Counted from the stretch's first letter, positions 11,100-21,924 are shown. The stretch is DNA of 64,000 bases from Apoda limacodes (GCA_946406115.1 OX291544.1:32133521-32197520); one strand, 5' to 3'. The notes: generated by a model from the sequence alone, not told the origin. Made by a program: numbers and translations.

Positions 11100-12510
11100 T
11101 AGTTTATATTTCTTTAAGTGGATTAAAGAGAAGACACAGAGAAACACTAAACACACACGTACACAATTCAATACACCCCTTTATACACAAGTTTATTACA
11201 AAAAACATCTGACGCCAAAAGAGGTAAGTTCTTGTAAATTTAACTTGTGACCCAAAATTTCTTAGCATTTTCGGCTACACTTTATGTACTTCTTATTCCT
11301 AAAAAATCGGAAAAGTTTGAAATTTTTAAGGAAACGTTTCATTTCTTATTACAAAAAGAAAGTTTTCAGATGACAGCTGACAATCAATTAAGAGCTATAT
11401 ATCCGTAACTGTTGGTCGGTTCTCTCTTATGTTAACATTTAGTTGGTTAACGGGGAAAAAAATCCTTGTTCGTACATCCAGTTGGACAGAATAGTTGGAC
11501 GAACGGAAATACCTAAAAAGCCCTTCGGCGCATGTCACAATGAATGGGTTAAGCCAGGAAGGCAGTCCGTAATTATAATAGTATACATAAAATCCAGAAA
11601 CAGAAACACATGAACGATTGTAAAAAGCAAGTTAGTGAATCAGACACGGTGTCAGTACCCAGGATCTACAGATCTACAAAGAAAAAAAAAAAAAGGGTCC
11701 CCTCGAAAATTCTGGCATTAATATTATTAGTAAGTTACCAGAATTCGCCAGTGCAAAGTCGACACTTTACCGACATCAAAATAAAACAATGGAAGTCAAA
11801 AATTACATCACTTAAGTTTTTCTGACGTTAAGGTCAATTTTCCTGTTAGCTGACTACTATCGTGATATAAGTGCAAAAATTCATGCAGGCAAAGGAAATT
11901 ATGACGTAAAATGACAGACTATTTCAGTGATGGCACATTTGGAGTAAGTCCTGTACCCTTTCTCCAGCTGTATACTATACATTGCGATTTGGGAAGTTCT
12001 TAGGAGACTACAAATATAATACCAGTTATCTACACCTACTTCCCAGATAAAACAACAAAAACAAACATTACACTATTACAATTAATAAAAAGCCAAATAC
12101 TGGAACCCTAAGCAATTTAAAACAGACTATGAACATGCAATGATAAAGGTTATAAGGTACGTTTTCCCGCAAATATTACCAAGCGGGTGCTATTATCACT
12201 ATTGTGAGAGTCTAAAGAAAAAAAGCAAATCTCTAATCGAATAGTGTCACTTTGCAAGCTTTTGCCACTATTACCTAAACAGAATATTTAGGACGGTTGG
12301 AGTTACATAATATATAATTATTTATAATAAAAAAATATTTTCACCACTACGGGACTCGAGGTGGGACGAACGTGCACTTGTACATCGGGGTTCGGCATAG
12401 CTACAGTATATACAGTCCACGTATAGTCAGCAGTGAATCAGCGCATCTCCTACGAAAAGACCGCCAGCGACCATTATCTAACATTGATACTGCTTCGCGC
12501 ACGGTCACGT
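11100..12510. other. non-coding stretch with one satellite fragment
   Basis: AT-rich sequence without a supported gene. The open frame 11,610-11,825 contains a lysine run and no known domain. The satellite-related piece at 11,365-11,510 is listed separately. Confidence 0.5.
11365..11510 (+). repeat. single 104-bp satellite unit plus arm module
   Basis: The bases gatgacagctgacaa followed by atatccgtaactgttg match one unit of the satellite that fills 13.3-21.6 kb. Directly after it (11,425-11,500), the sequence with ttcgtacatccagttggac matches the arm module of the second palindromic locus (44,010-44,075, reverse complement, and near 44,760-44,830). This is therefore a fragment of the same foldback family. 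Confidence 0.6.
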
Positions 12511-13280
12511 TGTAACGCTTACGTTAAAACTTCGTAGTAAATAAAATATTTAATAAAAATAAAACTTAATTGAATTTAATTAAAGTTATAAACACTTAAA
12601 TCTAGTTCATATTTTCTATATCTAAACAATATAACAATTTATGCTAAAATACAAAAATAAATTTAATAATACTCACTAACAAATAAATAGTACACATTAA
12701 ACATAGAATAAATCTTTCAAACTTATAAAAGACAAGTAAATTATTTCTATTAGTAGATACCTAATCACCTAACATCATCGCCCGGCTACCTCTGAACCGG
12801 TTTGGCGAGTTTCGTACGCCCGCCACTACTTGGTCTACCAACTGTCGGCAAGATATGCTATATACATTTTGTATTTAAAGATAAGATATTTAACCTTATA
12901 CTAAATTACTTCTAAAAGTACTTCTAAACACTTACTAGTGAAAAACCCCAAAACTATAAGGGTTTTTTCATCTTCGCTACAATCTACCTCAACCTGGTAC
13001 TTCCTGTTGATGCCTGCAGTCTACCAGCAGGCGATTTCTAAATTTTATTATGCTGCCGCCGCCGCGCCGTGGTGAACTTCAACACGCAGGAAAGCCTATC
13101 GTACCTAAGTAGACCAATTCTCGATGCAATTCGAAGACCATTGCTAGTCAGAAAAAGAACCCCGACCTTTCTACATACTTTTATATAATCATTCTGCTAC
13201 ATACCTTAAGTTTATTAATATAAATTATTTATTTCTAATTTTTTTTTTTATTATTTAAGATGCCCTAAATCAACGTGACA
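12511..13280 (-). mobile_element. solo LTR with 4-bp target duplication (copy A)
   Basis: Read on the minus strand the block starts TGTCAC and ends GTTACA, the TG...CA form of an LTR, and is about 770 bp long. It is flanked on both sides by acgt (12,507-12,510 and 13,281-13,284). It aligns along its whole length with the block at 59,384-60,215, which lies in the opposite orientation and has its own duplication. A shared segment is ctcgccaaaccggttcagag (plus strand at 59.9 kb). No internal domain is present, so it is the product of LTR-LTR recombination. A 4-bp duplication is usual for Ty3/gypsy and BEL/Pao elements. The insertion sits exactly at the left edge of the satellite. Confidence 0.85.
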
Positions 13281-13290
13281 ACGTCTCGAA

Positions 13291-13660
13291 CAACTATAAA
13301 AGTGATAGATCTCGTCAAGATCTTTATTTCAGATGACAGCTGTCAAACTAAGAATAACTATATCTCTGAAACTATTGATTGTAGACTAGTCGTTTCGTTA
13401 CCAAAGTGATAGATCTCGTCAAGACCTTTATTTTCGATTACAGCTGTCAAATTAAGAATGACTATATCTCTGAAACTATTTTTTGTAGACACATCGTTTC
13501 CTTACCAAAGTGATAGATCTCGTCAAGATCTTTATTTTCGATGACAGCTGTCAAACTAAGAATAACTATATCTCTGAAACTATTGATTGTAGACTAGTAG
13601 TTTCCTTACCAAAGTGATAGATCTCACTAAGATGTTAATTTTTGACAGCTGTCAATCTAG
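13291..13660 (+). repeat. outer satellite block (about 3.5 diverged units)
   Basis: Three to four units of the 104-bp family, slightly longer here (about 106-108 bp), share gacagctgtcaaactaagaa, tatatctctgaaactatt and agtgatagatctcgtcaag. They are more diverged from one another than the units of the main arm. The block begins within about 10 bp of the solo LTR, so before that insertion the satellite started next to ...ggtcacgt. Confidence 0.85.
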
Positions 13661-14449
13661 AAATGGTTTTTAATTAGCACCTATACCTTTATACCTATTA
13701 TATTTTTTATAAATGATAGACATAGGCAAATGGATAAGATTTTTTATTACCTGTGATAATTAAAAGTACTAAAAAAAAACAATAAGTATTAAAATAAAGT
13801 CGACTATCTTATGCGAGGTATTTTTTACAAATCAAGTTATTTTATGTCTTCATTTCTTAAAGAACTTCAACGTTAGTCCACGGACCTGAAAAAAAGACGG
13901 ACGTAACCTAGTCTAAAGAACAAGTGAAGCATGCAGCCCTTTTAATGTGTTGACGTGCTTTGAGGGCTACCATATGCCTCTAGTAGCAGTAGTCCGGTTG
14001 TTAGTCCGGTTGACCGAACTACTGAAACTTTTAAGTTGCAATAGTTCGGTTGTGACGAAGAACCGAACTATTGATACCTTTTTAGTAGCAACAGTACGGT
14101 TACTTAATAATTTAAACAAAATATATTTACAAACTATTTTATATAAAAAAAACATTTTATTAAGCAAATTAACGTTATCTTAAAAAAACAAAGGAGTGTT
14201 GAAAAACAAATGAATATCAATTTTTTTTATCATAAAAACCCTTTTTTGGAAACTTTTCTTTATTTTTTTTTATTATTATCAATTTTTAATCATAAGTAAA
14301 AAAAAAATTTTTTTTGCGGTAAAGTTAGTATTAATCGTTAAAACCATATATTTTTTTATCACACTTGCTCGTAAACAGTGTCATTACGGGCAGGCAAAAC
14401 CTTAATTGCTCACACGGGCTCTTATTTTGTAAATTTTACTTTTCAAAAG
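13661..14449. other. AT-rich spacer inside the left satellite arm
   Basis: About 790 bp of unique AT-rich sequence separates the outer from the main satellite block. It holds the hairpin repeat at 13,982-14,105 and no gene; the open frames on both strands at 13,947-14,183 are that repeat read through. Confidence 0.6.
13982..14105. repeat. three copies of a ~51-bp hairpin-forming repeat
   Basis: Three units start at about 13,982, 14,034 and 14,084 (agtagcagtag, agttgcaatag, agtagcaacag). The middle one contains a perfect 13-bp inverted repeat, caatagttcggtt...aaccgaactattg, around a 9-base loop. The first has a similar hairpin with one mismatch. Confidence 0.75.
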
Positions 14450-17400
14450 TGATAGATTTCATCAAGCTCTTCGTTTCGAACGACAGCTGTCAAACTAAAT
14501 AAGCCCATATCTCAGAAATTATTTATCATTGACCAGTTGTTGTTTACAGAAGTGATAGATCTCATCAAGATCTTCATTTCGTATGACAGCTGTCAAACTA
14601 CAAAGGTTCATATCTGGGAAACTATTGATCATAGACCAGTTATTTGTTCACAGAAGTAATAGATCTCATGAAGAGCTTTATTTCGGATGATAGCTGTCAA
14701 ACTAGAAAGAGCAATATCTCCATAACTATTGATCTTAGACTACCAGTTTCCTTGCAGAAATGATCGATGTCATCAAAATCTTCATTCCAGATGACAGCTG
14801 TCAAACTAGAAAGAGCTATATCTCCCTAATTATTGATCTTAGACTGGCAGTTTCCTTGCAGAAATGATAAATCTCATCAAGATCTTTATTTCAGATGACA
14901 GCTGTCAAACTAGTAATGACTATATTTCCGTAACTATTGATCGTAGACTAGTTGTTTCAGTACAAAAGTGATAGATCTCATCAAGATCTTAATTTCGGAT
15001 GACAGCTGTCAACCTAGAAAGGTATACTTCTCGGTAACTATTGATCGTAGACTAGTAGTTTCTTCTCAGCAATGATAGGTCTCATCAAGATCTTTATTTC
15101 GGATGACAGCTGTCAAACTAGAAATGACTATATTTCCGTAACTATTGATCGTAGACTAGTTGTTTCATTACAAAAGTGATAGATCTCATCAAGATCTTAA
15201 TTTCGGATGACAGCTGTCAACCTAGAAAGGTATACTTCTCGGTAACTATTGATCGTAGACTAGTAGTTTCTTCTCAGCAATGATAGGTCTCATCAAGATC
15301 TTTATTTCGGATGACAGCTGTCAAACTAGAAATGACTATATTTCCGTAACTATTGATCGTAGACTAGTTGTTTCATTACAAAAGTGATAGATCTCATCAA
15401 GATCTTAATTTCGGATGACAGCTGTCAACCTAGAAAGGTATACTTCTCGGTAACTTTTGATCGTAGACTAGTAGTTTCTTCTCAGCAATGATAGGTCTCA
15501 TCAAGATCTTTATTTCAGATGACAGCTGTCAAACTAGAAATGACTATATTTCCGTAACTATTGATCGTAGACTAGTTGTTTCATTACAAAAGCGATAGAT
15601 CTCATCAAGATCTTTATTTTGGATGATAGCTGTCAAACTAGAAAGAGCAATATCTCCATAACTATTGATCTTAGACTACCAGTTTCCTTGCAGAAATGAT
15701 CGATGTCATCAAAATCTTCATTCCAGATGACAGCTGTCAAACTAGAAAGAGCTATATCTCCCTAATTATTGATCTTAGACTGGCAGTTTCCTTGCAGAAA
15801 TGATAAATCTCATCAAGATCTTTATTTCAGATGACAGCTGTCAAACTAGTAATGACTATATTTCCGTAACTATTGATCGTAGACTAGTTGTTTCATTACA
15901 AAAGTGATAGATCTCATCAAGATCTTAATTTCGGATGACAGCTGTCAACCTAGAAAGGTATACTTCTCGGTAACTATTGATCGTAGACTAGTAGTTTCTT
16001 CTCAGCAATGATAGGTCTCATCAAGATCTTTATTTCAGATGACAGCTGTCAAACCAGAAATGACTATATTTCCGTAACTATTGATCGTAGACTAGTTGTT
16101 TCATTACAAAAGTGATAGATCTCATCAAGATCTTAATTTCGGATGACAGCTGTCAACCTAGAAAGGTATACTTCTCGGTAACTATTGATCGTAGACTAGT
16201 AGTTTCTTCTCAGCAATGATAGGTCTCATCAAGATCTTTATTTCGGATGACAGCTGTCAAACTAGAAATGACTATATTTCCGTAACTATTGATCGTAGAC
16301 TAGTTGTTTCATTACAAAAGTGATAGATCTCATCAAGATCTTAATTTCGGATGACAGCTGTCAACCTAGAAAGGTATACTTCTCGGTAACTTTTGATCGT
16401 AGACTAGTAGTTTCTTCTCAGCAATGATAGGTCTCATCAAGATCTTTATATAGGATGACTGTTGTCAAACTAGAAAGGACTATATTTCCGTAACTATTGA
16501 TCGTAGACTAGTTGTTTCATTACAAAAGTGATAGGTCTCATAAAGATCTTTATTTCGGATGACAGCTGTCAAACTAGAAAGGACTATATATCCGTAAATA
16601 TTGATCGTAGACTAGTAGTTTCATTACAAAAGTGATAGATCTCATCTAGATCTTTATTTCGGATGAGTGCTGTCAAACTAGAAGGGACTATATATCCGTA
16701 ACAATTGATCGTAGACTAGTTGTTTCATTACAAAAGTGATAGATCTCATCAAGATCTTAATTTTGGATGATAGCTGTCAACCTAGAAAGGTATACTTCTC
16801 GGTAACTATTGATCGTAGACTAGTTGTTTCTTCTCAGCAATGATAGGTCTCATCAAGATCTTTATTTCGGATGACAGCTGTCAAACTAGAAAGGACTATA
16901 TATCCGTAACTATTGATGGTAGACTAGTAGTGTCATTACAAAAGTGATAGATCTCATCTAGATCTTTATTTCGGATGAGTGCTGTCAAACTAGAAGGGAC
17001 TATATATCCGTAACTATTGATCGTAGACTAGTAGTTTCATTACAAAAGTGATAGATCTCATCTAGATCTTAATTTTGGATGATAGCTGTCAACCTAGAAA
17101 GGTATACTTCTCGGTAACTATTGATCGTAGACTAGTTGTTTCTTCTCAGCAATGATAGGTCTCATCAAGATCTTTATTTCGGATGACAGCTGTCAAACTA
17201 GAAAGGACTATATATCCGTAACTATTGATGGTAGACTAGTAGTGTCATTACAAAAGTGATAGATCTCATCTAGATCTTTATTTCGGATGAGTGCTGTCAA
17301 ACTAGAAGGGACTATATATCCGTAACTATTGATCGTAGACTAGTAGTTTCATTACAAAAGTGATAGATCTCATCTAGATCTTTATTTCGGATGAGTGCTG

Positions 17401-17618
17401 TCAAACTAAAAGGTACTATATATCCGTAACTATTGATCGTAGACTAGTTGTTTCATTACAAAAGTGATAGATCTCATCAAGATCTTTATATCGGATGACT
17501 GTTGTCAAACTAGAAATGACTATTTCCGTAACTATTGATCGTAGACTAGTTGTTTCATTACAAAAGTGATAGATCTCATCAATATCTTAATTTGGATGAC
17601 AGCTGTCAAACTAGAAAG
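14450..17618 (+). repeat. left satellite arm (about 30 units of 104 bp)
   Basis: An uninterrupted tandem array of a 104-bp monomer. Conserved blocks are gacagctgtcaaactagaaa, taactattgatcgtagacta and gatagatctcatcaagatct. Monomer variants recur at a distance of 936 bp (nine monomers), for example gaaagagcaa at 14,705 and 15,641. In 15.0-16.4 kb an alternating two-monomer (208-bp) pattern is seen, and in 16.6-17.4 kb a 312-bp pattern. The three monomers nearest the core match, unit by unit, the three nearest on the other side in inverted orientation. Beyond that the register is lost. Confidence 0.95.
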
Positions 17619-17744
17619 TTGCCAAGCGATATTATACTAGTAGGCTAGTATAAGCTCATCGCATTTTTTCTATAAAATGTCCAACATTTATTTCGTTACG
17701 AACTAATTGAAGCTGGGTGTTTAAAATGAATGCGTCTCTTTCTG
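17619..17744. repeat. inner left inverted repeat of the foldback element
   Basis: Non-satellite sequence that is the near-perfect reverse complement of 18,442-18,563, only a few differences apart. Because the right copy is the 3' coding end of the transposase, this left copy is an antisense duplicate of that coding sequence, including its stop and 3' flank. The inner limit is fixed by cagaaa at 18,442 against tttctg at 17,739-17,744. Confidence 0.9.
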
Positions 17745-17781
17745 CAAAATATGACTGCTCAGACTTGTCGCTCATTAGAGC
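17744..17781 (-). repeat. antisense copy of an internal transposase segment
   Basis: These 38 bases are the reverse complement of 17,850-17,887 with one mismatch. The right copy encodes the conserved LMSDKSEQSYFA block of the transposase in sense, so this copy is antisense. A 68-base loop, itself sense coding, lies between them. Confidence 0.92.
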
Positions 17782-18530
17782 AATTGTTTGCGTTACACGG
17801 TGACCTAGGAAGCACTAGTGAAACAACAAAGATTGTTCCATTATTATATGCTCTGATGAGCGACAAGTCTGAGCAGTCATATTTTGCTTTATATGACTGT
17901 ATTAAAGCAAATGTCCCTGATTGGGAACCAAAATATATTTCATTCGGACTTCGAAAGATCTTTGACCAATCCACTAAAAGTATTTTTTCCAAATATGATT
18001 GTAAAACGATGTTACTATCACTTTGTCAATTGTGTGTGGAGAAAGCTAAGCAGCAAAAACTGAAATCCAAATTACTTCGGCGAATTGTAAGTTTGTGTGC
18101 AGTCCTTCCTCTTATACCGCCAGATAAAATCGGAGAAGGGTATAAATACATTCAAGATCAGTCTAAAGAACTAAATAAAATTGAACTAAAATCATTTTTA
18201 AAGTACTTCGAAAAGCAATGGTTGAAAAATGACCAAAGTGAATGGTGCATTTACAATCAACGACACCGGACTAATAATTTTGCCGAGGGTTGGAATTCTA
18301 AATTAAATCGCCAAATCAATAAAAATTAAGTAACTATAACTAAATTGTTGACTGTCTTAGAAAAAAACATGACGGCAACGAAAAAGGAAATCATCAACTT
18401 TGCCAATGGTGTATACTCCAGCAAAAGAAGAAAAACTTCGACAGAAATAGACGCATTCATTTTAAACACCCAGCTTCAATTAGTTCATAACGAAATAAAT
18501 GTTGGACATTTTATAGAAAAAATGCGATGA
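17782..18530 (+). pseudogene. MULE (Mutator-like) transposase, truncated and broken
   Basis: The sense coding part reads QLFALHGDLGS, then PLLYALMSDKSEQSYFALYD, matching the MULE transposase core (Q-f..HG..., then P-l-Y-aLm..K.E..Y). PDWEPKYISFGLRKIFD follows, where the D-W-E stands at the family's second catalytic aspartate, and then LCAVLPLIPPDKIGEGYKYI. The C-terminal signature is near codon 180 of the open frame: YFEKQW, RHRTNNFAEGWNSKLN. An in-frame TAA at 18,327-18,329 splits the gene. The same frame continues to a TGA at 18,528-18,530 and ends INVGHFIEKMR. The N-terminal half, with the first catalytic aspartate and any FLYWCH or DNA-binding domain, is absent and is replaced by antisense copies of the gene itself. 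The ATG at 17,730 is therefore not a natural start. It cannot encode an active transposase. Confidence 0.85.
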
Positions 18531-18563
18531 GCTTATACTAGCCTACTAGTATAATATCGCTTG
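18442..18563. repeat. inner right inverted repeat (3' end of transposase gene)
   Basis: Partner of 17,619-17,744. It contains the last 29 codons of the transposase frame and 33 bases of 3' flank (tactagcctactagtata is itself palindromic), then passes without a break into the right satellite arm. Confidence 0.9.
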
Positions 18564-21500
18564 GCAACTTTCTAGTTTGACAGCTGTCATCCAAATTAAG
18601 ATATTGATGAGATCTATCACTTTTGTAATGAAACAACTAGTCTACGATCAATAGTTACGGAAATATAGTCATTTCTAGTTTGACAACAGTCATCCGATAT
18701 AAAGATCTTGATGAGATCTATCACTTTTGTAATGAAGCTACTAGTCTACGATCAATTGTTACGGATATATAGTCCCTTCTAGTTTGACAGCACTCATCCG
18801 AAATAAAGATCTAGATGAGATCTATCACTTTTGTAATGAAACTACTAGTCTACGATCAATAGTTACGGATATATAGTCCTTTCTAGTTTGACAGCTGTCA
18901 TCCGAAATAAAGATCTTGATGAGACCTATCACATTTGTAAAAAAACTACTAGTCTACGATTAATAGTTACGGATATATAGTCCTTTCTAGTTTGACAACA
19001 GTCATCCGATATAAAGATCTTAATGAGATCTATCACTTTTGTAATGAAACTACTAGTCTACGATCAATAGTTACGGATATATAGTCCCTTCTAGTTTGAC
19101 AGCACTCATCCGAAATAAAGATCTAGATGAGATCTATCACTTTTGTAATGAAACAACTAGTCTACGATCAATAGTTACGGAAATATAGTCATTTCTAGTT
19201 TGACAGCTGTCATCTGAAATAAAGATCTTGATGAGACCTATCATTGCTGAGAAGAAACTACTAGTCTACGATCAATAGTTACCGAGAAGTATACCTTTCT
19301 AGGTTGACAGCTGTCATCCGAAATTAAGATCTTGATGAGATCTATCACTTTTGTAATGAAACAACTTGTCTACGATCAATAGTTACGGAAATATAGTCAT
19401 TTCTAGTTTGACAGCTGTCATCTGAAATAAAGATCTTGAGATTTATCACTTTTGTGATGAAACTACTAGTCTTCGATTAATAGATACGGATATATAGTCC
19501 TTTCTAGTTTGACAACAGTCATCCGATATAAAGATCTTGATGAGATCTATCACTTTTGTAATGAAACTACTAGACTACGATCAATAGTTGCCGAGATATA
19601 TACCTTTCTAGTTTGACAGCTATCATCCAAAATAAAGATCTTGAGATCTATCGCTTTTGTAATGAAACAACTAGTCTACGATCAATAGTTACGGAAATAT
19701 AGTCATTTCTAGTTTGACAGCTGTCATCCGAAATAAAGATCTTGATGAGACCTATCATTGCTGAGAAGAAACTACTAGTCTACGATCAATAGTTACCGAG
19801 AAGTATACCTTTCTAGGTTGACAGCTGTCATCCGAAATTAAGATCTTGATGAGATCTATCACTTTTGTAATGAAACAACTAGTCTACGATCAATAGTTAC
19901 GGAAATTTAGTCATTTCTAGTTTGACAGCTGTCATCTGAAATAAAGATCTTCATGAGACCTATCATTGCTGAGAAGAAACTACTAGTCTACCATCAATAG
20001 TTACCGAGAAGTATACCTTTCTAGGTTGACAGCTGTCATCCGAAATTAAGATCTTGATGAGATCTATCACTTTTGTAATGAAACAACTAGTCTACGATCA
20101 ATAGTTACGGAAATATAGTCATTTCTGGTTTGACAGCTGTCAGCTGAAATAAAGATCTTGATGAGACCTATCATTGCTGAGAAGAAACTACTAGTCTACG
20201 ATCAATAGTTACCGAGAAGTATACCTTTCTAGGTTGACAGCTGTCATCCGAAATTAAGATCTTGATGAGATCTATCACTTTTGTAATGAAACAACTAGTC
20301 TACGATCAATAGTTACGGAAATATAGTCATTACTAGTTTGACAGCTGTCATCTGAAATAAAGATCTTGAGATCTATCACTTTTGTAATGAAACTACTAGT
20401 CTACGATTAATAGATACGGATATATAGTCCTTTCTAGTTTGACAACAGTCATCCGATATAAAGATCTTGATGAGATCTATCACTTTTGTAATGAAACTAC
20501 TAGACTACGATCAATAGTTGCCGAGATATATACCTTTCTAGTTTGACAGCTATCATCCAAAATAAAGATCTTGATGAGATCTATCGCTTTTGTAATGAAA
20601 CAACTAGTCTACGATCAATAGTTACGGAAATATAGTCATTTCTAGTTTGACAGCTGTCATCTGAAATAAAGATCTTGATGAGACCTATCATTGCTGAGAA
20701 GAAACTACTAGTCTACGATCAAAAGTTACCGAGAAGTATACCTTTCTAGGTTGACAGTTGTCATCCGAAATTAAGATCTTGATGAGATCTATCACTTTTG
20801 TAATGAAACAACTAGTCTACGATCAATAGTTACGGAAATATAGTCATTTCTAGTTTGACAGCTGTCATCCGAAATAAAGATCTTGATGAGACCTATCATT
20901 GCTGAGAAGAAACTACTAGTCTACGATCAATAGTTACCGAGAAGTATACCTTTCTAGGTTGACAGCTGTCATCCGAAATTAAGATCTTGATGAGATCTAT
21001 CACTTTTGTAATGAAACAACTAGTCTACGATCAATAGTTACGGAAATATAGTCATTTCTGGTTTGACAGCTGTCATCTGAAATAAAGATCTTGATGAGAC
21101 CTATCATTGCTGAGAAGAAACTACTAGTCTACGATCAATAGTTACCGAGAAGTATACCTTTCTAGGTTGACAGCTGTCATCCGAAATTAAGATCTTGATG
21201 AGATCTAACACTTTTGTAATGAAACAACTAGTCTACGATCAATAGTTACGGAAATATAGTCATTTCTAGTTTGACAGCTGTCATCTGAAATAAAGATCTT
21301 GAGATCTATCACTTTTGTAATGAAACTACTAGTCTACGATTAATAGATACGGATATATAGTCCTTTCTAGTTTGACAACAGTCATCCGATATAAAGATCT
21401 TGATGAGATCTATCACTTTTGTAATGAAACTACTAGACTACGATCAATAGTTGCAGAGATATATACCTTTCTAGTTTGACAGCTATCATCCAAAATAAAG

Positions 21501-21575
21501 ATCTTGATGAGATCTATCGCTTTTGTAATGAAACTACTAGTCTAAGATCAATAGTTACGGATATATAGCCCTTTT
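18564..21575 (-). repeat. right satellite arm (about 29 units of 104 bp, inverted)
   Basis: The same 104-bp monomer as the left arm, in reverse orientation (gtttgacagctgtcatcc, tctacgatcaatagttac). A marker variant lacking atg after agatcttgag occurs at 19,431, 20,361 and 21,294, that is every 930-933 bp, so the arm is built of a nine-monomer higher-order unit. The array stops at about 21,575 and passes into unrelated repeat sequence. No target duplication for the whole palindrome could be recognised. Confidence 0.95.
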
Positions 21576-21629
21576 TTAAAGTTGGTAAAAATATGAAAAT
21601 GACAGGGGGGACACGAGTCCCTAAAATAG

Positions 21630-21745
21630 TATTAGAAAGCAAGGTCCGTTGTCTCCCCAGCCTAGGGGAGACAACAGTACTTTTAAAATCCTGATGTCTC
21701 CCCCAGGGGAACCATCAGGGGGGACACGAGACCGACACCCAATAT
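21630..21745 (+). repeat. 5'-end fragment related to the jockey-type LINE
   Basis: The sequence with tctccccagcctagggga and caggggggacacgagaccga is closely matched at 48,114-48,210, directly behind the poly(A) of the jockey-type LINE. Its first bases (agaaagcaag...tctccccagcc) are also matched at the 5' edge of that LINE (44,999-45,030). The simplest reading is a leader fragment of this LINE family. Confidence 0.5.
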
Positions 21746-21835
21746 ACAGGGGGTTTATAATATGAAAGTAGAAGCCACTGGTATGTGCTAGTGGGTCCAC
21801 GAGGAAACGCCGAAAAAAACTAATGGGAAAAAATA

Positions 21836-21924
21836 ACAGCAGCGAAGTCTTACTATTAGTAAATCTATTGGGAAGGAAATTCCCAATAGTATAACTGGTA
21901 AGACTACTCGGTAAGACTTCTGCA
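21836..21924. repeat. nested hairpin
   Basis: An inner perfect 10-bp stem, ctattgggaa...ttcccaatag, with a short loop is enclosed by an outer pair gcgaagtcttac / gtaagacttctgc. It lies about 260 bp outside the right satellite arm. Confidence 0.6.

Larger units (their letters stand above)
7495..11100 (+). mobile_element. decayed BEL/Pao LTR retrotransposon, copy 2 (gag end to integrase)
   Basis: A GC-richer island holds nearly the whole BEL/Pao polyprotein in order: gag zinc knuckle, aspartic protease, reverse transcriptase, RNase H and integrase. The reading frame changes many times and there are several stops, so no protein can be made. It is far better preserved than copy 1. The two copies differ strongly in base composition, which suggests different families. 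I found no matching LTR pair; the solo LTR at 12,511 is in the opposite orientation and belongs to another insertion. Confidence 0.9.

Noticed and set aside
7495..13280. Solo LTR at 12,511-13,280 as the 3' LTR of BEL copy 2
   Set aside because: It is in the opposite orientation, has its own 4-bp target duplication on both sides, and a second solo copy exists at 59,384.
17730..18329. A complete 199-residue gene starting at ATG 17,730
   Set aside because: The first 17 codons are antisense copies of other parts of the transposase, and the frame ends at a premature TAA after which the transposase continues in the same frame.
14450..21575. CRISPR-like array of regularly spaced repeats
   Set aside because: The whole 104-bp unit is repeated, including the parts between the conserved blocks, so there are no unique spacers. 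The sequence is clearly animal, and the arms are a tandem satellite.
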